From contig NZ_SORE01000004.1 of assembly GCF_004366595.1 (NCBI RefSeq), positions 1 to 64,000 of the forward strand: DNA of 64,000 nt, written 5' to 3'. Position numbers and translations under genes: made by a program. This DNA is from Paraburkholderia rhizosphaerae. GTDB lineage: Bacteria; Pseudomonadota; Gammaproteobacteria; Burkholderiales; Burkholderiaceae. Positions 1-7,692 of the stretch are shown one piece after another. Positions within the stretch are counted from its first letter, which is position 1; each line of letters begins with the position of its first letter. The notes under the pieces are model-generated. The model did not search any database, was not told the DNA's origin, and saw only the letters and a program-made list of their open reading frames with translations.

Positions 1-44
1 CCCCAAAAACCATAAACAGAACCCAAGCAAAAACGGCTTCAAAA

Positions 45-79
45 CCGGACATTTCTATCTAGCCGGAACCCGGACATTT
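45..79. repeat. Paired CCGGACATTT direct repeats, IS-end-like
   Basis: The 10-mer CCGGACATTT occurs at 45-54 and again at 70-79, 25 bases apart, in a gene-free stretch. Repeated motifs of this kind are typical of the ends of IS21-type elements, so this may be the edge of an insertion sequence lying outside the window. Only the two copies are visible. The IS assignment is an inference. Confidence 0.35.
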
Positions 80-150
80 GAATCTGGCCATGACACAGAC
101 ATATATTTGTAAGAAGATCGAAAGTCAAAGGCTCACTATGTGACCAAAAG

Positions 151-179
151 AAAAGCCGCTCAAGCCGAGCGGCTTTTTT
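151..179. terminator. Rho-independent terminator
   Basis: A perfect 7-bp stem (GCCGCTC at 155-161, GAGCGGC at 167-173) with a 5-base loop is followed by six T and preceded by four A. It could act in both directions. On the plus strand it would end a transcript entering from the left, before the small phage-type gene starting at 216. Confidence 0.75.
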
Positions 180-215
180 GTCGCCAACCAGTCTCCAGCA
201 ACCGGAGGTCTCATC

Positions 216-571
216 GTGGGAACCCGAAAACCGAAAATCCTGACACGCCACAACGCAGCCCCGATTAATGAATTCCTGTACTACGCCCGGAGCATGCCTA
301 TGCGTCATCTTTGCCGCACGCTTGGACGCCATGAACGCATGGTCAAGGACTGGATGAACGGCAAAGCCGTAATACCCCCTTGGGCAGTCGCGTATTGCGC
401 CTGCAGGCACTCGAACACGAATTGATGCGCGATCAGATGGGATACACCGCAATCGAACAAGAACTACAGCCACCAGTAACCATACCGCGACGCCTAATCG
501 CTCCCGCCGCAAACGATCCATATAGCACCGGTCAGCTAACGCTCGATATATCGATCGCAGCGGTCACGTAA
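216..571 (+). pseudogene. Frameshifted small phage-type protein
   Basis: Two overlapping plus-strand frames make one protein if a base is restored near 390-392. The first part contains a helix-turn-helix-like stretch (RHLCRTLGRHERMVKDWMNG) and runs to VIPPWAVA. The second resumes with LRLQALEHELMRDQMGYTA. Short proteins of this type (DUF3653-like) occur in filamentous phages and related elements of Xanthomonas and Burkholderia; the family name is from memory and tentative. The single-base lesion makes it a probable pseudogene unless it is a sequencing error or programmed frameshift. A broken rolling-circle replication gene at 3150-3560 suits a decayed phage or plasmid origin. Confidence 0.55.
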
Positions 572-594
572 GCGCGCGCGTGACCACTCTAGCC

Positions 595-2184
595 TCAAAC
601 ATCACCTTGATTGGCTTGTGGCGTCGTACTCATGGCAGCATAGACGCATCGTTCCGCATAGACCCGTGCGAGCTCGGCCTGATCGAGCATCGCAAGCGAC
701 TCAATATCGGGCGACTTATCCAAGAATTCGAGCAAGCGTTCCTTCGGCGTACGCTTGTAGCTTTCGAAGAAGAAGTCGTAGAGTTCCAACGGCGTCCTCG
801 CCTTCGTACTTCGTTGCGTCAACTGTCCAAAGAAGGTATCCGGATGCCGCCGCCATGCTGACATTTCATCGTCGGACAGCGGCCAAACATAGATCGCGCT
901 TTTGCCATCGGCAAACGAGAGTGCACAATACGCAGCTTTCTCGACTTCGTTGACTGTTGCCGTCGTTAATCGACCTGGTCGTTCAACGCCGTCCGCATCC
1001 GCGACGAGGTATTGGCCACCGATCTTCAATCGAGGAACATCACCGCCGAATGCGAATTCCGGGATCTCACCATCGAAGGTAACAGGTATGTCCCAATGGT
1101 CTCGCATCGATTCAATCAATTCTACTATCTCGCGGTGCCGCTCCCGGGCATCAATTGCCTCGCGCAACGGCAATTTAAGGTTCGCTTTAAAATCCGGAAT
1201 CCGAAAACCGTCAATATCGGCACAGGATCGATAAGAAGTCGAGCGCAAATGATGATGCCACGGGGTATTTGTAACAATCAAATACGCAGGTGGCAATAAT
1301 ACTCCATCCACCTTCACATCTTCAAACCCCCTGAGTTTTCGAACCGCGGAATTCATCAAAGTTGATCCGCCTACCTCACTACCATCGTCGGGCATATTCA
1401 CGTCGACAAAAATAATCCGTGGATGATTTGCCCGCTTTCGTAATGCACCAATTAATAGTCGCCCCATTCTCGGTCGCGCACCAGATCGATGCTTTGCTTC
1501 GACGGAAAACCGTTTGCCAGTCCTTGTAAATGTAGCCGTGAATTCACAGTGACTCGTAGTTCGATCGTCCTCATCCTCAAATTCAATCGTAAAACCAGCC
1601 CGAATCAAAGCTGCTGCCACGAAAATTTCATACCGCGCACCCTCAAAATTGCCTCGATTTCTCAGTCGCACCACCAACTTTTCCTGCAACTCTACATTAT
1701 GATGAAGTTCGTATAAGTCGTACGCAAGATGATAATACGCAGCAACAGCCCCCGTCATTTGGGCGTCGAAGACTTCCCCCGGTATTTTAACGACAGCACG
1801 CTGCCGTTCGCATACCAATTGATACCAGTTCAAAATCGGATGGCGCTGCTCTGAAGTCTTTGCCAACTCCCCGTTCCCCCATTCTGGACCGAGAGCGATT
1901 TTAATGTAGTCACCAAGAAAGTCGTGAAACGTCTTCCACTTAGTGGAGTGCATTAGGCGATCGTTCACGGCCACGATGCGGCGACCGCCGCTCATTTCCG
2001 CCGAGATGATCGGTCGACCCAACCCCTGCTGGCGTTGACGCTGTACTTCAGCAGCCTGCATGTTTGCAAGCAAGCCTCGCATCTCAGCGCCGATACGATC
2101 CTGAGCGTTAAAAGCTCCATGGCAACGCTTATATTTTATCCCGCTGCCGCAATAGCACGGGTCCTTACGTCCATATTTTGCCAT
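595..2184 (-). CDS. SEC-C motif protein with possible PD-(D/E)xK nuclease core
   Basis: This 529-residue protein opens with a zinc-binding SEC-C motif at residues 8-22 (DPCYCGSGIKYKRCHG). The middle, around residues 185-235, has an acidic strand pattern ending in FSVEAKHR, preceded by an AALIRAGF helix. That arrangement resembles the PD-(D/E)xK nuclease core, with the EAK triad as candidate catalytic residues. The rest is not recognised and no membrane segment is visible. The DNA is clearly poorer in GC than the chromosome to the right, and the gene lies among mobile-element remains, so recent transfer is likely. A role in defence or in DNA metabolism of the element is possible, but only the SEC-C motif is secure. 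Confidence 0.85.
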   Translation of the reverse strand: MAKYGRKDPCYCGSGIKYKRCHGAFNAQDRIGAEMRGLLANMQAAEVQRQRQQGLGRPIISAEMSGGRRIVAVNDRLMHSTKWKTFHDFLGDYIKIALGPEWGNGELAKTSEQRHPILNWYQLVCERQRAVVKIPGEVFDAQMTGAVAAYYHLAYDLYELHHNVELQEKLVVRLRNRGNFEGARYEIFVAAALIRAGFTIEFEDEDDRTTSHCEFTATFTRTGKRFSVEAKHRSGARPRMGRLLIGALRKRANHPRIIFVDVNMPDDGSEVGGSTLMNSAVRKLRGFEDVKVDGVLLPPAYLIVTNTPWHHHLRSTSYRSCADIDGFRIPDFKANLKLPLREAIDARERHREIVELIESMRDHWDIPVTFDGEIPEFAFGGDVPRLKIGGQYLVADADGVERPGRLTTATVNEVEKAAYCALSFADGKSAIYVWPLSDDEMSAWRRHPDTFFGQLTQRSTKARTPLELYDFFFESYKRTPKERLLEFLDKSPDIESLAMLDQAELARVYAERCVYAAMSTTPQANQGDV

Positions 2185-2261
2185 AGCGGATCAACCTTTC
2201 TAGCATGCACCATTTTAGCACAGCACTGTTAGCGCACCTTATAATCTAAAACAGCACGCAC

Positions 2262-3119
2262 TTAGTTAAAACCTTGCCGTACCACGAAAGAATGCCCCAA
2301 TTCTTTTTCGTACAGAACCAAGTCAGAGTATTCCAATTTCCACTCAAACTTTGCATTCACCGGCGGCTTAAGGTCAACTTTATCGTAAAATCTCTCTATA
2401 TACTCCCGTTGATCCAGTCGAAGATCAATTTGATTAATCTCCCGCGCATACAGGCCGGCCGTCTGCACTACATGAATAGGATGTCCAGACGAAGTGATTG
2501 GCGATGACACAACAAGTGTTCCGGGAGGAAGTGTTCCAGTTCTAAAACTATCAAACAGTTTCCATAATTTCGATCTTTCATCGGTCATTTTATCGACGCT
2601 GAAATTGAATACGGAGTGATCGAAAATTCCGAGCGCCGTGAATTTATCGCGAGTGACCGCCGCAAATAACACTTCACTCGTTCTTTGCACATGCCCGCGG
2701 ATTTCTCGCCCATCACCCAAATGAAAATGATGAAAACCCATCGCATTTAAAATTAAATCCTTATCGCTCCATCGATTTACATCCGGCCCTGTCTTCGAAG
2801 ACTCCAGATTGTACCCTTTTGAATGTACTCGAAGTGACAGATACGGAGTCAAGTCCTCGCCCGACCTTACTTTCTCGAAAAAACCTTCGATGGCGGAGTT
2901 AAGGTGTTTCCAACGAACATCTTTCTTGACCGAAGGTTCTACGACGACTGCCCTAGGTTTATTTGCAACGTAACGGCTAATCCAATTCAAGTAATGAACC
3001 AACAGAGTTCCAAGAGGCATACTTTCCATCGCCTCTTTAGTTTCACGATTGTTCGGAAACTTGGGAATATCTCTAATCAGACTGCCACGGAGCGTCTTTA
3101 TGCGTTTTGATTCAACCAT
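2262..3119 (-). CDS. Unrecognised 285-residue protein in mobile region
   Basis: This is an intact low-GC reading frame on the same strand as the SEC-C gene, with a 77-base gap between them. I do not recognise the family. A central block around residues 125-175 combines GFHHFHLG, an RTSEVLFAAVT strand and ALGIFDHSVF, a histidine-rich arrangement that could be an active site. There is no signal peptide or membrane segment. The lysine- and asparagine-rich composition sets it apart from the surrounding genome and matches its neighbour. The two genes may be cargo of the element that left the replication-gene fragment. Toxin or defence roles are only possibilities. Confidence 0.75.
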   Translation of the reverse strand: MVESKRIKTLRGSLIRDIPKFPNNRETKEAMESMPLGTLLVHYLNWISRYVANKPRAVVVEPSVKKDVRWKHLNSAIEGFFEKVRSGEDLTPYLSLRVHSKGYNLESSKTGPDVNRWSDKDLILNAMGFHHFHLGDGREIRGHVQRTSEVLFAAVTRDKFTALGIFDHSVFNFSVDKMTDERSKLWKLFDSFRTGTLPPGTLVVSSPITSSGHPIHVVQTAGLYAREINQIDLRLDQREYIERFYDKVDLKPPVNAKFEWKLEYSDLVLYEKELGHSFVVRQGFN

Positions 3120-3149
3120 ATAGCTCTCAAAGTCTGGAACGGGTTCAAG

Positions 3150-3560
3150 TCACTTTGCGGCCTTAAGTATATTCGCGCGTCGCGATTTTGAGAGCCTCCG
3201 CCGGATCGTCCGACAGGATGTGCTGCCCAGTATCGCTTTTCGCCCCCGTTCCTTGAACGGATTGCGAACGTGGATATTGCCGTTGTCGACGCCGACAACG
3301 CTGTGCCAGATCGAGCGCAGCACGCGATAGATTTGACGCCCTTTGACCGCGACATGCAGGTGCCATGCACCGCGTTGCTGACGCTCGGCAACAGCAACGT
3401 ACTGGAATCCGCCGAGCGCGCCAAGGCGACGACGCAGCGAATCGAAATCGCGCTTCAAACGCGTCTTATCCTGCATGTTTTCACGGTACGTCAGTGTGAT
3501 CATCCGATCCGCGCCAATGGCCTTGCAACGTAACCGAACCTGCTGTTTCGCACGTTTGGC
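3150..3560 (-). pseudogene. Truncated rolling-circle replication initiator
   Basis: The minus-strand frame reads AAKRAKQQVRLRCKAIGADR, then MITLTYRENMQDK, then GAWHLHVAVKGRQIYRVLRS and VVGVDNGNIHVRNP. This is the arrangement of HUH-type replication initiators of rolling-circle plasmids and filamentous phages, with HLHVAV as the metal-binding HUH motif. The amino end is cut near 3560, where the ISNCY-type transposase remnant begins. The carboxyl end loses recognisable sequence after GNIHVRNPFKERG and has no clear catalytic-tyrosine region. It is therefore a non-functional remnant. It supports reading 1-4140 as debris of a small replicating element later hit by an insertion sequence. Confidence 0.7.
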
Positions 3561-3565
3561 AGCAT

Positions 3566-4138
3566 CCATCAAATCGCCGATTTCGGGCCGACGCTGGCCT
3601 GCGAGAAGCTCTGGGAATGCCACGGCATCCGGCTGGCGAAGGGAAACGGTACGGAAGCTGAATGATGGATGCGGGCCTGTGGGTGCCGCGCCGGCAGCGC
3701 GCGCTGAAGATCTACCAGCCGCGGGCGCGGCGTACGTGTTACGGCGAGCTGGTGCAGATCGACGGCAGCGAGCACGCATGGTTCGAGCAGCGCGCGCCGC
3801 AATGCACGCTGCTGGTGTATGTCAACGATTCGACGAGCCGGCGTTCTGCGCGAACTCGAGCTCCGCGAAGGGACGCGTCGAGCGCGCGCACCTGACACTG
3901 CAGGACCGGTTGGTGAAGGAACTCAGGCTGCGCGGCATCAGCACGGTGGCCGAAGCCAACGCGTATGCGCCCTCCTTCATCGCCCGCCTATAACGCGCGC
4001 TTCGCGAAGCCGCCCAGAAGCACGTTCGATGCGTACCGGTTGCTGCGCGATGACGAGGATCTTGATCTGCTGATGACCTGGCGCGAGACGCGGCGCGTGA
4101 CGAAGTCGCTCACTTTGGCAATCGATTGCAGTGGCTAA
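3566..4138 (+). pseudogene. Decayed ISNCY-family transposase
   Basis: Pieces of a DDE transposase are spread over three plus-strand frames: FGPTLACEKLWECHGIRLAK, then MMDAGLWVPRRQRALKIYQP with GELVQIDGSEHAWFEQ and CTLLVYVNDSTSR, then KGRVERAHLTLQDRLVKELR and finally AYNARFAKPPRSTFDAYR up to a stop at 4138. The IDGSEHAWFE and GRVERAH segments match the ISNCY (IS1202-like) group as I know it. At least three frame changes and an internal deletion after NDSTSR make it inactive. It abuts the truncated replication gene at about 3560 and may be what interrupted it. Confidence 0.75.
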
Positions 4139-4289
4139 GTTCTGATGTCCGCTTCTTGCCAAGTTCCACAACCGTAGCTTCGTTCGCAGGCGATATCGCA
4201 ACGAACCGGAACAGTAACGCACCGGGCGACCAAGGTCGCCAGCAAGGAGCCGATCGTCGTCACAGCGTGTTCGAGTTCGTGCGTCATCT

Positions 4290-4514
4290 TTAACCGCGCG
4301 TGTCGACCCAATTGCGCGCCCAGCGTGCCGAGTGCCGCAACGCCTGCTCTTCACTCGTGAAGTAATCCAGCGAATAGAACTGGTAACGGCGTTCGGCGCG
4401 CGTGATATCAGTGCACTGGAGCAGCAGGTTGGATGAAAAACTACCGTCGGGCAAACGATGCGCCGAGGGTTGGACGGCATAGCCGTTGTATTGCTGAGTC
4501 TGTTTGTTCTGCAT
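4290..4514 (-). CDS. Small conserved hypothetical protein (74 aa)
   Basis: This short protein has the layout YNGYAVQPSAHRLPDGSF, a basic strand region, then YFTSEEQALRHSARWARNWV. I recall similar proteins as common in Burkholderia-type genomes, but the function is unknown. It shares an overall plan (Y-x-G-x-x-V-x-P near the start, an A/R-rich helix ending the chain) with the protein at 6397-6684, so the two may be distant paralogues. It lies 279 bases downstream of the cold-shock gene on the same strand. No good ribosome binding site is visible before the chosen ATG. Confidence 0.65.
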   Translation of the reverse strand: MQNKQTQQYNGYAVQPSAHRLPDGSFSSNLLLQCTDITRAERRYQFYSLDYFTSEEQALRHSARWARNWVDTRG

Positions 4515-4758
4515 TTCAGTTTTAGTGATATTGGAGTGAACGTGCGACGCTCAAAATGCGCACCGGGAGAGCTGATTCGAAGCCGTCGCAAATCGAATCC
4601 GAAACAGCCGGAATCCGAAAAATGGCGTCAGAAGCGAGAAAGGAGAATGAGGTGCAACGAAGCGTGCGGTTGAGCTAGCTGCTGAACGTACAGCTGCAGC
4701 CAGGCGCGTCCTCGCCGCGGTTGGGAGACAAAGCTCCGCGAGGGTGTCGCTGCAAGCC

Positions 4759-4778
4759 GGCCTCCGTCGCAGGAGGCC
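4759..4778 (-). terminator. Stem-loop downstream of cold-shock gene
   Basis: A perfect 7-bp inverted repeat (GGCCTCC at 4759-4765, GGAGGCC at 4772-4778) with a 6-base loop lies 14 bases after the cold-shock stop codon. Flanking AGCC and GGCT can extend it past one bulged base. There is no clear T-run on the minus strand, so terminator function is likely by position but not proven. Confidence 0.45.
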
Positions 4779-4792
4779 AGGCTCTTCAAACT

Positions 4793-4996
4793 TTACAGCG
4801 GCTTGATGTTAGCCGCTTGCAGACCCTTCGGGCCTTGCTTCGTTTCGAAGCTCACCTTCTGGTTCTCAACCAGGGTTTTGAAGCCGTCGCTCCTGATCTC
4901 GGAGAAGTGAGCAAACAGGTCGTTGCCGCCCTTATCCGGGGTGATGAAGCCAAAGCCTTTGCTATCGTTGAACCACTTAACGGTACCGGTATCCAT
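4793..4996 (-). CDS. cspA: Cold-shock protein, CspA family
   Basis: This is a 67-residue single-domain cold-shock protein that binds single-stranded RNA and DNA. Both nucleic-acid-binding motifs are intact: KGFGFITP (RNP1) and DLFAHFSEI (RNP2), and the length is typical of the family. An AAGGA ribosome binding site precedes the ATG. It heads a leftward group that includes ribosomal protein S21 and a second IF-1, which suggests a translation-adjustment role under stress. A long upstream leader (from about 5190) with inverted repeats is consistent with the structured 5' UTRs of cold-shock mRNAs. The exact paralogue name is uncertain, since these genomes hold several csp genes. Confidence 0.95.
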   Translation of the reverse strand: MDTGTVKWFNDSKGFGFITPDKGGNDLFAHFSEIRSDGFKTLVENQKVSFETKQGPKGLQAANIKPL

Positions 4997-5313
4997 GAAG
5001 AATCCTTGGGAAATAGTGAAAAATTTGCTCCGCTGAAGAGCGCGTGAAGAATCAAGGAGGGAGAGGACAACGAATACCGCTGGAGAGCGAGCAATTGATG
5101 AACAGCAATCGAACTTCTTGAACTTCAGACAGCACCCTAACCGCCGGGTAGTACCAGCGTCAATACTTTTCTTGTAACGGTTTTACCCGGTGGTCCGTTT
5201 CGCGGCTGGCGATGTCGCGCTGCCCGGCCAGGCAGTGAGGATCGCCATTCGAGTCGAGCCGGGCGCTGCGCCCGGACGAACGGGTTAAGACCACTGGGCG
5301 CAACTGCACATGG
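4997..5313. other. Leader region between rpsU and cspA
   Basis: No gene is visible in this stretch. It contains several inverted repeats: CCGGGTA/TACCCGG near 5143 and 5186, a tight 7-bp stem with a 3-base loop at 5259-5275 (CCGGGCG, CGCCCGG), and CTGCC/GGCAG near 5220-5235. The first could lie in the cold-shock gene leader. The latter two are 3' to rpsU and could end its transcript, though neither has a T-run. Confidence 0.4.
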
Positions 5314-5526
5314 CTAGTACATTTTTCCTGGCGGCAACGCTCGCGCGGCCCGTTTCCGTTGCCTCGCCACGGCAGCAGCCATTTTACGTTTTCGCCGTTC
5401 GTTGGGTTTTTCGAACTTCATTCGTGCACGAAGCTCTTTCAGGAGTCCAGTGTTTTCAATTGACCGCCTGAATCGGCGTAGCGCAACCTCCACTGGCTCG
5501 TTCGGTCGCAAGGTTACGGTAGTCAT
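5314..5526 (-). CDS. rpsU: Ribosomal protein S21
   Basis: This 70-residue basic protein carries the S21 signature [20 protein letters not shown] followed by a lysine/arginine-rich tail ([20 protein letters not shown]). S21 binds the 30S subunit near the mRNA exit and favours initiation. Burkholderia-type genomes usually have more than one rpsU copy; this one lies outside the usual rpsU-dnaG-rpoD setting and next to a cold-shock gene and a second IF-1. It may be a condition-specific paralogue. The start is the first ATG and the length is normal. Confidence 0.93.
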   Translation of the reverse strand: MTTVTLRPNEPVEVALRRFRRSIENTGLLKELRARMKFEKPNERRKRKMAAAVARQRKRAARALPPGKMY

Positions 5527-5642
5527 TGGGGTCCTTATCTTAAACGACGAAATCTGTTACGCGCGTTCCCGGCATCGGCGCCGGTATCGGCCGATGACGA
5601 TACTGCGTACGCCTCTTCGACGCTTACGCATTGGTTAAGACA

Positions 5643-5945
5643 TTACGTCGGCGCGAAGACTACAGCGCCACGATCCTCGAAATGCGTAACGCTACGTACG
5701 AAGCGGTATACCTGCCCGGCGATTTCTACCTCGTTGCGTCCCGACTGCGTGCGCTGAAGGATGTCCTCGGCATCCGCCACGGCAATCGATCCATGGAAGA
5801 TGAGAAAGCTTTGCGCCTTGGCCGCGTTACCCACGTACATCGCGCACGCGTCGTCGCACGCCTGCATCATGATGACGCTCTCTCCGGTATTAAGCGAAAT
5901 CTCGAGATATTCCGCCAGACACAGTAGTGACTTAGCCGCCGTCAT
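5643..5945 (-). CDS. Hypothetical protein (100 aa)
   Basis: This is a 100-residue frame with a good AAAGGA ribosome binding site before its ATG. Only 9 bases separate its start from the stop of the next upstream gene at 5955, which suggests an operon. The sequence is soluble and mixed alpha/beta, with an unusual stretch ACDDACAMYVGNAAKAQSFL. I do not recognise the family. It belongs to the group of small proteins around cspA, rpsU and infA, so a stress-related role is inferred from position only. The plus-strand frame over the same bases is rejected as a shadow. Confidence 0.7.
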   Translation of the reverse strand: MTAAKSLLCLAEYLEISLNTGESVIMMQACDDACAMYVGNAAKAQSFLIFHGSIAVADAEDILQRTQSGRNEVEIAGQVYRFVRSVTHFEDRGAVVFAPT

Positions 5946-5954
5946 GGTTGTCCT

Positions 5955-6365
5955 TTAGAGCGCACTCAACAGTTCAAGCTGACGTGGCGTTTCCGTCCCG
6001 ACAACCAGTGAGAACATGCACCGCATCGATCGCTCTTCGGCCGAAAACATGTGCAAGCTTGAGAAAGCGTCCCAGATAGCGCCATCGAGCGGCCGTGCGA
6101 CACCATGTCTGCGCGCAAATACCTTTAGCAGCGGACTGGCCTGCCGGCGCATCAGGCAGCGGTGAACGTCAAGAACGTAGCATTCGTGTCCGGCGCGAAG
6201 TACGAGGTAGTACGGGACTGGCTGTCGACTTTCGTCCATGGCGACTGACTGGATAAGGGATCCCGAGCGCGGCGCCTTGCCCGCGCTTGCATCAAGTGTT
6301 GGGGCAACAATGGGCGGTTCGCTCCACACTAGCCGTAGCGTCGTTCGAGCCATTCCATTGCCCAT
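5955..6365 (-). CDS. Hypothetical protein (up to 136 aa)
   Basis: This soluble protein has no recognised domain. The most protein-like part is YYLVLRAGHECYVLDVHRCL through HGVARPLDGAIWDAF. The start is unclear: the first ATG lacks a ribosome binding site, and internal methionines at residues 5 or 43 are possible. The carboxyl end, after SAEERSMRCMFSLVVG, runs to within 9 bases of the next gene. It is part of the same leftward cluster of small genes around IF-1 and S21. The function is unknown. Confidence 0.6.
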   Translation of the reverse strand: MGNGMARTTLRLVWSEPPIVAPTLDASAGKAPRSGSLIQSVAMDESRQPVPYYLVLRAGHECYVLDVHRCLMRRQASPLLKVFARRHGVARPLDGAIWDAFSSLHMFSAEERSMRCMFSLVVGTETPRQLELLSAL

Positions 6366-6396
6366 TCGGTAGCGAGTCTGGCCGCCGCGACCGCAA

Positions 6397-6684
6397 TCAC
6401 TGTTCGCCGTCCAGGATCGATTCCCCCTCCGGACAGGCGTCGATCAGACGTTTGGCGTACGCGGTCGATGCGCGCCTCGCGTCGCCACTACTCTCGAACG
6501 GTCGCTCGGCGGGCAGTGCAAAAACACGACTACGTGCGCCCTCCTGGGCCCCGGGCTCATTGATACGGACGGCCGCATCGAAACCTTCGTCGTAGCTGTG
6601 GCCGAATCCTGCTTTTGTACGCTGACGCGGAAACACGAGTGGCTGGACTTCCAGCCCTTTATATACGTAATGGGCGGCTTGCAT
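6397..6684 (-). CDS. Small conserved hypothetical protein (95 aa)
   Basis: This short protein starts with VYKGLEVQPLVFPRQ and ends with a helix containing RASTAYAKRLIDACPEG. The plan resembles the 74-residue protein at 4290-4514 (Y-x-G-x-x-V-Q-P opening, basic helical ending). Both look like members of a small Burkholderia-type family of unknown role. The ATG is preceded by GAAGG at a suitable distance. It is followed by the hypothetical gene at 5955-6365 in the same direction. Confidence 0.65.
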   Translation of the reverse strand: MQAAHYVYKGLEVQPLVFPRQRTKAGFGHSYDEGFDAAVRINEPGAQEGARSRVFALPAERPFESSGDARRASTAYAKRLIDACPEGESILDGEQ

Positions 6685-7062
6685 GAGAGACCTTCACTGC
6701 CGCGGTTGCGCGGCATCTAGTGTGCGAAAACGGCAGACGATGACCGTATCGGTCAGGTACCGTAGAGATAACGGTGCCGTTGAATAACAGGCGGGACTGG
6801 CGCTCGCGTGCAGACCGGCAGGGATCGCCGAGGCGAGCGCGGGACATCGGTAGGCAAACCCATGGTACGCGCTTCTGGATGTTTGTACAGCGCTTTCGCG
6901 TTTGCTGCCGCTTACCGCTCCGGATATTAGCGTTGTGACAGCAGCCGCATTGATAACCGATGGACAACCATGGCGCGTTGCTCCCTCGATTTCCGTCGCA
7001 TCCGGTGTCACCAGAACGGTCCTTCAACCCGGCGCCGCAATGGACATCCTGGCACCGCCACG
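6685..7062. other. Gene-free stretch after infA
   Basis: No supported gene, repeat or clear hairpin was seen here. Frames on both strands have unlikely compositions. It probably holds the 3' end of the infA transcript and the promoter of the small gene starting at 6684. Confidence 0.4.
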
Positions 7063-7329
7063 TCAACGGCGGCGAAATGCAGTCCTTTGCGTTGCCCCGC
7101 CGCTTCGTTCGTCCTTGTGTCGGAAATTGATTCTTCCCTTCGTCAGATCGTACACCGAGAGTTCCAGCGTTACCCGATCGCCCGCAAGGATGCGGATGTG
7201 ATTCTTGCGCATGCGACCGGACGCGTACGCGCCCACCACAACGCCATTGTCAAGCGTGACGCGGTAGCGGCTGTCCGGCAGCACTTCGTCAACGATACCG
7301 TCGAGTTCCAGTAATTCCTCTTTGGCCAT
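7063..7329 (-). CDS. infA: Translation initiation factor IF-1 (second-copy type)
   Basis: This is an 88-residue S1/OB-fold protein that binds the 30S A site during initiation. The core reads [20 protein letters not shown], then [20 protein letters not shown] and [10 protein letters not shown], all normal for IF-1. The protein is about 15 residues longer than the canonical 72-residue form because of a basic tail after RHKDE. Such extended second copies are usual in beta-proteobacteria outside the ribosomal operon. Its place near a cold-shock gene and S21 suggests it serves under cold or stress. Start at the ATG, 7329. Confidence 0.93.
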   Translation of the reverse strand: MAKEELLELDGIVDEVLPDSRYRVTLDNGVVVGAYASGRMRKNHIRILAGDRVTLELSVYDLTKGRINFRHKDERSGGATQRTAFRRR

Positions 7330-7692
7330 TCAAAAGTCCTGATTAATTGCTCTCACGTCCTGGCCGGCGCCTCGCTGCAGGAAAAGCCGCGAGCTTAACC
7401 GGCACGTACTCGTGCGATGGTGGAAACGTGAGGTTTGATGGGCAGCCATCACGCACGGGTCGCTGCCCAGGCAGCGGATCAGGTACGCGACGGGATGGGT
7501 ACGCCGTGAAAGGCCGCAATACACGGCCGATGAAGTGGGACGTACAGTTCGGCAGGGGCCATGGCCGACCCTCGCCGGGCGATCAGCGGGACATTCGCGA
7601 CGAACAACGCGTTCTGTCACCGCTATGAGGTGTGCAAGTCGCTGATTGTAACCGAAGACCACCTTCTGCGCTGTTGTCGTCGGGGCATTCGG
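7330..7692. other. Intergenic region upstream of infA
   Basis: This 363-base stretch has no convincing gene. It should contain the infA promoter (minus strand) and the 3' end of the hypothetical gene at 7693-8496. No clear terminator or binding motif was picked out. Confidence 0.4.

Noticed and set aside
5631..5927. A plus-strand frame over 5643-5945
   Set aside because: The minus-strand gene has a ribosome binding site and operon-like spacing with neighbours. The plus-strand frame has neither.
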